Source of the DNA: Candidatus Firestoneibacteriota bacterium
GTDB taxonomy: Bacteria > JACRDZ01
Direction of reading: 5' to 3'
Length of the DNA stretch: 15,874 nucleotides
NCBI GenBank assembly: GCA_016212735.1
Contig: JACRDZ010000039.1
Span: forward strand, 1-15,874
The position numbers and the translations under genes are program-made. Shown in pieces: positions 8,280-15,600 of the stretch (position 1 is its first letter; each line of letters opens with the position of its first letter). The notes under the pieces were generated by a model. That model had not been told where the DNA came from and did not search any database. It saw only the letters and a program-made list of their open reading frames with translations.

Positions 8280-8390
8280 TTAACCCATCCTTTTGCCTAT
8301 TGTTTTTATGATGCTATTAATAATTTTACATAATTTATTACATTCATTCATAATATCATCTATATTATCGCTTCATTTGGCAAGTAGAAG
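8280..8390 (-). pseudogene. C-terminal remnant of a four-helix-bundle (S23/23S intervening-sequence) protein
   Basis: Read on the minus strand, this gives LLLAK, a TGA stop, SDNIDDIMNECNKLCKIIN, SIIKTIGKRMG and a TAA stop. The last 30 residues look like the final helix of the four-helix-bundle family, where an acidic start (ELLEECNEL-like) leads into a hydrophobic stretch and a basic SLK/KK end. The LLLAK just before the stop fits the preceding helix of the family. No start or N-terminal helices are visible upstream, so this is a decayed fragment. It is short and the assignment is by pattern only. Confidence 0.4.
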
Positions 8391-8644
8391 TTAAAAGTTG
8401 GGTGCATTCCCGTATTTGCTGCAAACCCCATTGAAATGTGGAAATTGGATTGGTTTAATAAAAAATGTTATAATAAAATATAGATATTTTAGGAACAATG
8501 ATACAGAATAAATAGAAGCAAAGAAAAAATTAACAAATAAACAATAATAGTAACATTCATAGCAAAGAGGCAAAGCGACTGGACAGAGTGGCGTATGATA
8601 TATCTGGCAGGACAAGTACGAAATAGTGAGGATAGTAATAAAGT
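8391..8644. other. Intergenic stretch with no recognised gene
   Basis: Between the two gene remnants I see no credible coding region or RNA gene. It contains AGCAAAGAGGCAAAGCGAC (8561-8579), a GCAAAG direct repeat like those common in extragenic repeats. Minus-strand open frames here have no ribosome site or recognisable protein features. Confidence 0.4.
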
Positions 8645-8920
8645 GAATTAATATGTTTAAAAACAGATTTAAATGTTACATATAAACCCTCTGGAGAGAT
8701 ATATGACATATTAGAAAATGGGGGGAAGTGTGATGTTTTTATTTCTGCAAGTATAAAATATCCGATTATATTGCTTGAAAAAAAGCTTACTCAAGATTAT
8801 AAAGTTTTTGGTTATGATGAGATATGTATTATTAATTTTAATCCACGTATAAACAAAGAAAATTGGATTAATTCTATATTGGAATCAAAAAGGAGTAACT
8901 ATTATGTTATTAGTAATTGA
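8645..8920 (+). pseudogene. Remnant of a ModA/WtpA-like solute-binding protein (molybdate/tungstate type)
   Basis: An open stretch with no credible start reads ...LNVTYKPSGEIYDILENG, then GKCDVFISASIKYP, then FGYDEICIINFNPR, ending at a TGA inside coaX. The order of a beta-strand, a PSGE-type ligand loop, an (A)DVFISAS motif and a following N/F-R-like segment matches residues about 45-130 of periplasmic molybdate-binding proteins. The signal peptide, first strand and entire second lobe are missing. Reading the start in another frame gives a plausible FKN-TDLNV join, hinting at a frameshift near 8660. The ribosome site and start of coaX lie within its last codons, so this is probably a gene fragment left by deletion. 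No modB/modC is nearby. Confidence 0.5.
8889..8894 (+). promoter_or_regulatory. Ribosome binding site of coaX
   Basis: AAAGGAG (8888-8894) lies nine bases before the ATG at 8904, supporting that start although it falls within the end of the decayed upstream frame. Confidence 0.6.
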
Positions 8921-9678
8921 TATTGGTAATACAAATATAGTTATTGGTATTTATAATAAAAATAAATTAATTTATACATGGCGGCTAGAAACTGTTCAGG
9001 ATAAAAGTGTAAATAAATATAAGGTAATTTTAGAAAGTTTACTTAAAAAAAATAAAATATCGGGAAATAATATTAAAGGTATAATTGTTTCAAGCGTGGT
9101 ACCTGCACTGACAATAACATTTGATAAAATATTTAAAATATTTTCATTTAACCCCATTAATTGTAAGCGCAGATATTAAGACAGGTATTATTATAAAATA
9201 TCATAATCCTAAAGAAGTAGGAGCAGATAGAATAGTCAATGCTGTTGCTGTTTATGAGAAATATTCGACTCCAGCAATTGTTATTGATTTTGGGACTGCA
9301 ACAACATTTGATTATATTACTGAAAAAGGAGAATATCTTGGAGGAGCAATTATCCCTGGGATAGGGATTTCAGCTCAATCTTTACATGAACATACTGCAA
9401 AACTTCCAAGAGTAAATATATTAAAACCTCCATGTGTGGTGGGTAAAAATACAGTGCATAATATTCAATCAGGTATATTTTATGGAACTTGCGGTCAAAT
9501 TAAAGAAATTATTTCAAAAATGATAAAAGAGATTTCTCCAAGAAAAACAGTAACAGTAATTGCAACTGGCGGTTATCTTGAAATTATTAAAAATGAAAAA
9601 GAAATACCAATAGATTATTTTGATCCATATCTGACTTTAACAGGTTTGAAAATGATATATAAAAAAAATTTTACATAA
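8904..9678 (+). CDS. coaX: Type III pantothenate kinase, interrupted by a one-base frameshift
   Basis: First enzyme of coenzyme A synthesis (ATP-dependent phosphorylation of pantothenate), ASKHA fold, expected to be a cytoplasmic dimer. Part 1 (from 8904) has the P-loop DIGNTN (residues 6-11) and VSSVVPALT. Part 2 (to 9678) has HNPKEVGADRIVNAVA, the second phosphate motif VIDFGTATTFDYI, and GGAIIPGIG. The parts are joined only by dropping one base in the CCCC at 9152-9155. The frame-1 reading hits a stop at 9177-9179, while removal of one C gives a smooth FNPLIVSADIKTG junction and a 257-residue protein, the usual CoaX length. All motifs are intact on either side, so the frameshift is recent, an assembly error, or bypassed by +1 slippage. 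The 3' end overlaps convergent hemW by 8 bp. As written the enzyme would be truncated after about 91 residues. Confidence 0.88.
9150..9158 (+). other. Frameshift site in coaX (AAC CCC ATT)
   Basis: The zero frame reads AAC CCC ATT. A +1 slip of proline tRNA from CCC (9153-9155) to CCA (9154-9156) places TTA next in frame and restores the family sequence NPLIV. A single-C insertion explains it equally well. Confidence 0.6.
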
Positions 9679-10810
9679 ACTCGGATATAACGTTATTATT
9701 TAGATATATGCCGCGTCTGGTTAATTTTAAAAAGTTTGGGTTGTTTTTTATAAATTTATTACTTTGTAGTTTTTTTATGGTTTCTTCATGAAGTTCTTCT
9801 AAACTTACCCCAAAACGTTTTTTAAAATTTATTTTAGACAATCCTTTTATGAGGCGCAAACCCAAAGCAATTGCTTCATTTATCTGTTTTTCACGGTTAA
9901 TATATTCTTTTTCTGTTACCGGGATTATATTTTTTTGTAATTTTTCAATATATTTTTTTATATTTTTTGTATTAGTATATCTTATGTCATGAAAATATGA
10001 TACGCTTCCCAATCCAAAACCAAGATATTCATGATTTTTCCAATAAAGTAAATTATGACTGCATTCTTTTTTCGGTCTTGCAAAATTTGAGATTTCATAT
10101 TGTTTATAACCATGTTTATGCAGAAAGTTGATTCCATAACGATACATTATAAATTCAATATCAGATGGTTTAGCGTTAAATTTTCCGTTTTTTAAATTTT
10201 TTGTTAAAATTGTACCTGGTTCATATGTAAGATTATACATTGAAATATGTTCAGGTTTGAGTTTTACAGCTTTTTCCAGGCATTTTTCCCAGTCTTTCTC
10301 ATCCTGAATTGGTACACCAAAAAGTAAATCCAGATTAATGTTATCAAATCCTGCTTCCTGTGCTTTATAGTATGAATCATAAATATCAGACTCAGAGTGA
10401 AATCGTCCTAGAAAATGAAGTATTTTAGGCTGAAAACTTTGTACCCCTATACTCAGTCTATTAATACCTGAAGTTTTTAATATTTTTAATTTGTTTTTAT
10501 TTATTGTCCCAGGATTGGCTTCAATTGTTATTTCTGTCTTATTATGATATGAAAAATTATCTTGTATTACTTTCATAAGATTGTCTAATGATTTTTCTGT
10601 TAAAACCGTAGGAGTTCCTCCACCTATGTATATAGAATGAAAATATCTGTTTTTATATTCTTCTTTTCTAAGTTCAAATTCTTTTTTTAAAACATCAATA
10701 TATTTATTTTCCACCTCAACATTATATAAGTAAGAAGTAAAACTGCAATAATTACATCGTTTAATGCAGAAGGGAATGTGTATATAAAGTCCAAGTGGAT
10801 TTTTTTTCAT
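9671..10810 (-). CDS. hemW: Radical SAM haem chaperone HemW (coproporphyrinogen oxidase-like)
   Basis: Binds haem and delivers it to haem proteins, using a radical-SAM 4Fe-4S fold; formerly annotated as an oxygen-independent coproporphyrinogen oxidase. The SAM-cluster motif is C15-x3-C19-x2-C22 in HIPFCIKRCNYCSF. It is followed by YIGGGTPT (SAM binding), ITIEANPGT, LSIGVQSF and a barrel segment (DLLFGVP). The SHNLLYW motif is typical of HemW and distinguishes it from true HemN. The C-terminal 90 residues carry the HemW winged-helix-like tail. At 379 residues it matches the usual family length. AAAGG lies upstream of the ATG. It converges on coaX with an 8-bp overlap at 9671-9678. With the porphyrinogen oxidase at 956 it supports a haem-using organism. 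Confidence 0.92.
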   Translation of the reverse strand: MKKNPLGLYIHIPFCIKRCNYCSFTSYLYNVEVENKYIDVLKKEFELRKEEYKNRYFHSIYIGGGTPTVLTEKSLDNLMKVIQDNFSYHNKTEITIEANPGTINKNKLKILKTSGINRLSIGVQSFQPKILHFLGRFHSESDIYDSYYKAQEAGFDNINLDLLFGVPIQDEKDWEKCLEKAVKLKPEHISMYNLTYEPGTILTKNLKNGKFNAKPSDIEFIMYRYGINFLHKHGYKQYEISNFARPKKECSHNLLYWKNHEYLGFGLGSVSYFHDIRYTNTKNIKKYIEKLQKNIIPVTEKEYINREKQINEAIALGLRLIKGLSKINFKKRFGVSLEELHEETIKKLQSNKFIKNNPNFLKLTRRGIYLNNNVISEFM

Positions 10811-10906
10811 TATAGAACCTTTATCTTTATACTTTAAACTATATAATTATATTTATTTTACATGAATTTAGCAAATGGCATTTCCAAGCTATAGCAAGAG
10901 TATATA

Positions 10907-10936
10907 TTGACAAAGTATAACGGTTAATTATATAAT
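10907..10936 (+). promoter_or_regulatory. Near-consensus sigma70 promoter for the PDZ gene
   Basis: TTGACA (10907-10912) and TATAAT (10931-10936), both perfect consensus, are separated by 18 bp. Transcription would start near 10943, giving a leader of about 120 nt before the PDZ-protein start. Perfect hexamers suggest a strong housekeeping promoter. Confidence 0.8.
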
Positions 10937-10969
10937 CAATTTATAAAATATAAAAGGGGATAAAGACTG

Positions 10970-11022
10970 TAACCACAGGATCGCCTTTGGGGCACAGAGA
11001 TTTACTCTGTGTTCTATGGTTA
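10970..11022 (+). repeat. CACAGAG-type extragenic palindrome in the PDZ-gene leader
   Basis: The inner perfect stem CACAGAG (10993-10999) / CTCTGTG (11005-11011) has a 5-nt loop. It is enclosed by TAACCACAG (10970-10978) / CTATGGTTA (11014-11022) with one mismatch. It shares ACCACAG and TTTACTCTGTG with the terminator at 11835-11890. It could act as a 5' UTR structure or as a dispersed extragenic repeat. Confidence 0.6.
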
Positions 11023-11064
11023 ATTTTAACATTACTCATTATTCAAAAAGGAGGAATACATTTA

Positions 11065-11808
11065 ATGCGATTTAAAAGAGTATTTTTAATAATTTCGTTT
11101 TGTGCTGCATCATTAATTTTTTCAAATATTTATGGTGAAGAAAACAGAGATATAAATTCTGGTTCTAATGTAAAAACATGGATAGGAATAAAAGTAAAAA
11201 ACTATATGAAAGAAGCTATAAAAACACAAACAAATGATGGGGTAGTTGTTAAAGATATTGTGCATAATTCAGTAAAATTAGCTGGATTAAAAGAAGGAGA
11301 TATTATAAAAAAGATTGATGATAATGAAATTCTCACAGTTGAGGATTTTAATAACATAATTTCTTCGAAAAAAATAGGGGATAAGGTTAAGCTTCAATTG
11401 GTCCGAAATAATGAGAAACAGGAAGTAAATCTGATACTTGAGGATTTACATATAAAGACAGAAGAGGTATTGAATAATTTAGGACTTAAAATAAAACCAA
11501 TAATTAAAGATAATATTTTTGGCATTATTATAGTAGATACAATTAAAGATTCCAAAGCAGATAAATATGGGATAAAAAAACAGGATGTTATTCTTGGTAT
11601 TAATCGCAGTGCTTTTAAGAATATTAATGAATTTAATGAAATTACAAGTCATGTAGATATGGAAAAAGAAACATATTTATTAGTTATGCGTAAAGATGAT
11701 CAAAATAATTATATTACTGTTACAAAACAGATTGGAGAGAAAAAAGAGAGCGATAAAAAAGACGAAAAGAAAAAAAGTCCTCATTCATTGACTGATAAAG
11801 AAGAATAA
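11065..11808 (+). CDS. Exported protein with two PDZ domains, no protease domain
   Basis: The start at 11065 is preferred because GGAGG (11050-11054) precedes it and a signal peptide (MRFKRVFLIISFCAASLIFS, cleavage near IYG-EE) begins there. An in-frame ATG at 10987 lies in a leader hairpin and lacks a ribosome site. The 247-residue product has PDZ 1 at about 38-125 (WIGIKVKN, DGVVVKDI, AGLKEGDIIKKIDD, VKLQLVRN) and PDZ 2 at about 135-222 (GIIIVDTI, ADKYGIKKQDVILGIN). A Lys/Glu-rich tail follows. This is the tandem PDZ layout of HtrA/DegP without the trypsin domain or catalytic His-Asp-Ser, so it likely binds C-termini of envelope proteins or partners rather than cutting them. It is read from its own strong promoter and ends at a terminator before the DUF4159 gene. 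The specific target is unknown. Confidence 0.8.
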   Translation: MRFKRVFLIISFCAASLIFSNIYGEENRDINSGSNVKTWIGIKVKNYMKEAIKTQTNDGVVVKDIVHNSVKLAGLKEGDIIKKIDDNEILTVEDFNNIISSKKIGDKVKLQLVRNNEKQEVNLILEDLHIKTEEVLNNLGLKIKPIIKDNIFGIIIVDTIKDSKADKYGIKKQDVILGINRSAFKNINEFNEITSHVDMEKETYLLVMRKDDQNNYITVTKQIGEKKESDKKDEKKKSPHSLTDKEE

Positions 11809-11834
11809 GTACTTGTATTATTGTAAATTATCAT

Positions 11835-11895
11835 AAACCACAGAGGAGGTAATTATATATTTAAATTAATTTATATTTACTCTGTGGTTTTTATT
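11835..11895 (+). terminator. Long-loop hairpin terminator after the PDZ gene (CACAGAG palindrome)
   Basis: A perfect 11-bp stem, AAACCACAGAG (11835-11845) / CTCTGTGGTTT (11880-11890), encloses a 34-nt AT-rich loop containing the 12-bp palindrome TAAATTAATTTA (11862-11873). A short T run follows. The long loop is unusual for an intrinsic terminator, and the arm sequence matches the dispersed repeat at 10970. Confidence 0.55.
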
Positions 11896-11910
11896 TACCT
11901 TAGGATGAAT

Positions 11911-12597
11911 ATGATATACAAACTGATTTTAATTTTTTTTTGTATTCAAATTACATTATATTATAATATAGCTAATGCAGAAGAAAGTGAAATTATTAAT
12001 AAAAATTATTTTCAAATTGCACGTTTAAAATATCAGGGTGGCGGTGACTGGTACAATGACCCATCAATTATTCCTAATTTGGCTTTAGAATTTACTGCGA
12101 GAACAGGGATTAAAATTAATGTACAAGAAAAAGTAATACAGATTGAGAATTCAGATTTTTTTTCATATCCATTTCTTTTTATTACCGGGCATGGGAATAT
12201 ATATTTTTCAAAGGAAGAGATTGATAGATTGAAAATATATCTGGATAATGGCGGATTTATTTATGTAGATGATGATTATGGAATGGATAATTTTTTTCGC
12301 AAAGAAATAACTAAAATATATCCGGAAAATAAACTGGTTGAACTCCCGTTTTCGCATCCTATTTTTAGTATTTATTATAAATTTCCGGAAGGGTTACCTA
12401 AAATACATGAACATTATGAAGGACACCCAAAAGGATATGGGCTTTTTATAAAAGGTCGTTTGGTATTGTTCTATACTTATAATACAAATATAAGTGATGG
12501 TTGGGCGAGTCCTCTTGTACACAAAGATCCTCCAGAAAAAAGAGAAGAAGCTTTCAAAATGGGAATTAACATTATTTTATATAGTCTATTGCAGTAA
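11911..12597 (+). CDS. DUF4159 domain-containing exported protein
   Basis: The start at 11911 fits best: TTAGGA (11900-11905) lies just ahead and the product opens with a signal peptide ending ANA-EE near residue 20. The upstream in-frame GTG at 11884 falls within the terminator stem. The mature part follows the DUF4159 pattern: FQIARLKYQGGGDWYNDP, ALEFTARTGI, FFSYPFLFITGHGNIYFS, YLDNGGFIYVDDDYG, LPFSHPIF and SDGW. The family has a flavodoxin/class I glutamine amidotransferase-like look and often occurs near MoxR/VWA and gliding-type clusters in diderms, but its biochemical role is not established. Here it is 66 bp upstream of the giant TPR gene in the same direction, so the two may be co-transcribed. 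228 residues, apparently complete. Confidence 0.8.
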   Translation: MIYKLILIFFCIQITLYYNIANAEESEIINKNYFQIARLKYQGGGDWYNDPSIIPNLALEFTARTGIKINVQEKVIQIENSDFFSYPFLFITGHGNIYFSKEEIDRLKIYLDNGGFIYVDDDYGMDNFFRKEITKIYPENKLVELPFSHPIFSIYYKFPEGLPKIHEHYEGHPKGYGLFIKGRLVLFYTYNTNISDGWASPLVHKDPPEKREEAFKMGINIILYSLLQ

Positions 12598-12602
12598 ATA
12601 AT

Positions 12603-12624
12603 ATAAGGGTCTGCGCAGACTTAT
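12603..12624 (+). repeat. GC-rich palindrome between DUF4159 and TPR genes
   Basis: GTCTGCGCAGAC (12609-12620) is a perfect 12-bp palindrome, standing out in AT-rich DNA. It is flanked by ATAAG (12603-12607) / CTTAT (12620-12624). It may be a terminator or pause stem, an operator, or part of an extragenic repeat; the TTTGCGACTTTG beside it resembles GCAAAG-type repeats. Confidence 0.4.
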
Positions 12625-12663
12625 ACTTTGCGACTTTGTAACTTATTTAAAGAGGTTTTTACA

Positions 12664-15600
12664 ATGGCAGTTAGTATTGAAGATCACAAAAAAGCAGAAG
12701 TTCATAATGCATTAGGGGTTATTTACCGTAAAAAAGGTAAATATGACAGAGCAATTGAAGAATATCAAAAAGCTTTAACTTATGACCCTGGATATCCGTT
12801 GATCTATAACAATCTTGGATTGATTTATTTTAAAAAAGGCATGTATGATGAAGCCATAGATTGTTATAAGAAAGCTATAAAAATTGATCCGGGATATGTT
12901 CTGGCTTATAACAAATTGGGAGTAGTATATAGCAGAAAAGGTCATTATAAAAAAGCATTGGAAGTTTTTCAAAAAGCAGTTGAAATAAATACCGGTTATA
13001 TCGAAGCTTATTATAATATGGCATTAGTATATCGTCATATAAAACAATATGATGATGCATTAAATATTTATAAAAAAGTTATTGAAATTAAACCTGATTA
13101 TATCCCTGCGCATGTTAATCTTGGACTTGCATACAAATATAAAGGTGAATATGAAATGGCTATAAAGGAATATCAGAAGGTTTTAGAACTGGATTCCAGT
13201 TATATAGAAATTTATGTCAATCTTGCTATTGTTTATTTTTTAAAAGGTGAATATGAAAATGCCATGCATGAATTTAAAAGTGCTATTGAAAAAGATCATC
13301 ATAATCCTATCAGTTTTTATTATCTTGGGATGACTTATGAAGCTTGCGGTGATTTAGAAAATGCAATACAGGAATATAAAAAAGTTTTAGAAATGGAACC
13401 GCATTTTCAGGATGTTGATAATAAAATTATAAATGTATCAGTAAAAGTAGCTGATGCTTTATTAAATGAAAAAAAAATAGATGAAGCTATAAAACAATAT
13501 AAAATAGCTACTACTATAAAAAAAGATTTAAAGATTTATTTAAAGATTGCTCAAGCGCAGGAAGCTGGAGAATATTGGGAAGAAGCAGTAAATACTTATG
13601 AATATTTAAAAGAAAATGATCCAGAAAATAAAACTAAATTTAATGAAAGAATAAAAGAATTGCTTTTACGTGTCGGAGATAATGCAGTTCTTGCAAGTAA
13701 ATATTTAAAAGGGATAGAGGTTTTTAAGAAAATTTTAAAAGACTATCCGGATGAAATTGATATACATTTTCGTCTTGGTACTGCACTCTTTAGGGTTGAT
13801 AAAATTGATGATGCTCTTTTTGAATTCAAATATATAGAGAATAAAGACCCAGCATGGCCTGGGATAAAAGAGAAAATAGATGAAATCTCATGCAGTATGG
13901 TCTATTCTCTGATTAAGATGCATAAACTGGATGAAGCTATAAATAAATGTAAGGAATTACTTGCTTTGAATCCTGAAAGTCTGGAGCTTATTTACGGTCT
14001 TGGTATTATATATTCTGAAAAAAATATGAATGATGAGGCAATTGAAATATTTGAAAAGATTGCAAATAAAGATGTGAATTTTAAAAATACAAAACTGAAA
14101 CTTGTTCAGTTATATATTAATAGAGCTGAATATTATGTTGAAAAAATAAAATATCAGGCTGCATTTGATCAATATAAAAAGATAATTGAAATAGACCCTG
14201 ATAATTTAGAGTGTCTTTATAAAGTCGGAGTTCTATATGATAAAAGGAAAAAATTTGATGAGGCTCTTGAATATTATGCGAAAATCTTCAGTAAAGAAAA
14301 AAACTATAGAGATGTTGTTGAAAAATTAAAAACAATTTATTTATGGAAAGCTAATATATTTTTTACTGAGAGAAAAGAAGATGATGCTATTCAGTATTAC
14401 TTTAAAATACTTGAATTGGAACCGCATAAATCCTCTCTTATATATTCTAAAATTGCTAATATTTATGAAAAAAGAAATATGTTTTTTGAAGCTGTTGAGA
14501 ATTATGAAAAAGCAATACAAAACGATCCGAATATGTCTGGATTAATTGAAAAAATACAGGATATTTATTTTAAAATAGCTAATGAGTTTGTTGCTCAGGA
14601 ACATTTTGTGGAAGCTATTACTCATTTTGAGAAAATACTCACTTACAATCCAAACAGATCTGATATATTTTTTGAAATAGGTAAATGTTATAATCGAAGG
14701 CATGTCCCAATCAAAGCAATGGAATATTTTGAAAAAGCCCGTCAAATGAAAGAAAAGTCGCCTGACCTGGAAAAAGAAATGAAAGAAGTTTTATTTGAAC
14801 TTGGAGATAATTACCTTAAAGAACATCTTTTTGATAAAGCACTGGAGCAATTTATTAAAATAAATACACTCTATCCAAATCAACCGGAATTTATATTTAA
14901 ACTTGGATATGTATATTCAAGTGTGCTGGAATTTGATAACGCTATTGAACAATACAAAAAATTAAAAGAAATAAAAATAGATTACCCCGGATTAAAAAGC
15001 CATCTAGAAAGTGCATACATTGGCAAAGCAGAGGATTTATTGGAAAAAGATAAACCAGAGGATGCTCTACTTATTTATAAGGAAGTTTTAGTTATATCTC
15101 CTCAAAATATTGAAGTTATGTATCAGATGGCAGGTATATATGAGAAAATAGGGAACAGGGATGAATCGTACTCTTTATATAGGAAAATATATGAAGTTGA
15201 TAGGGATTTTAAAGATGTTGATGAAATTCTGGAGCGGATAAACAAAGAACAGGTTTATAAGCTCTTTGAAGAGAAAAAATATGATCTTGCTTTTGAAGAA
15301 TGTACCCGTCTTATAAAGAATGACAGTAATAATGCAAGATTACACTTTATTCTTGCGGAAATTTATATAAATAAAAATGAAAAAGAAAAAGCACTGGTTG
15401 AATATGAAGAAGTCTTTAAAATTAATGAGTCTTATGCAGGAATTAAAAATAAACTGGAAGAGATATATTATATAAATGCAAATACTTTTCTTAATGATAA
15501 AAAAAATAAAGAAGCAAAGAATTATTTTGAGAAAATTATTTATATAAACCCGGACTCCATACAGGCTTTATATAATTTAGGTGTAATATATGAAAATGAA

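Noticed and set aside
8041..8280. 79-residue minus-strand open frame upstream of the surface protein
   Set aside because: It overlaps the promoter and start of the real gene in another frame and shows no recognisable domain or ribosome site.
8391..8615. 74-residue minus-strand open frame
   Set aside because: Low-complexity composition, no ribosome site, no family pattern; lies in an apparent decay region.
9671..10810. True oxygen-independent coproporphyrinogen oxidase (HemN)
   Set aside because: The length, N-terminus and HNLLYW motif match HemW, not the longer HemN.
10987..11064. Earlier ATG start for the PDZ protein
   Set aside because: It sits inside the leader hairpin without a ribosome site, and the extension would bury the evident signal peptide; the ATG at 11065 has GGAGG.
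11065..11808. HtrA/DegP-type serine protease
   Set aside because: Only the PDZ domains are present; there is no trypsin-like domain or His-Asp-Ser triad.
11884..11910. GTG start at 11884 for the DUF4159 protein
   Set aside because: It lies in the right arm of the terminator stem; the ATG at 11911 has a Shine-Dalgarno sequence and begins a clean signal peptide.
12775..13060. Two short minus-strand open frames inside the TPR gene, and a third at 14542-14745
   Set aside because: All are antisense to a continuous TPR frame and show no features of their own.
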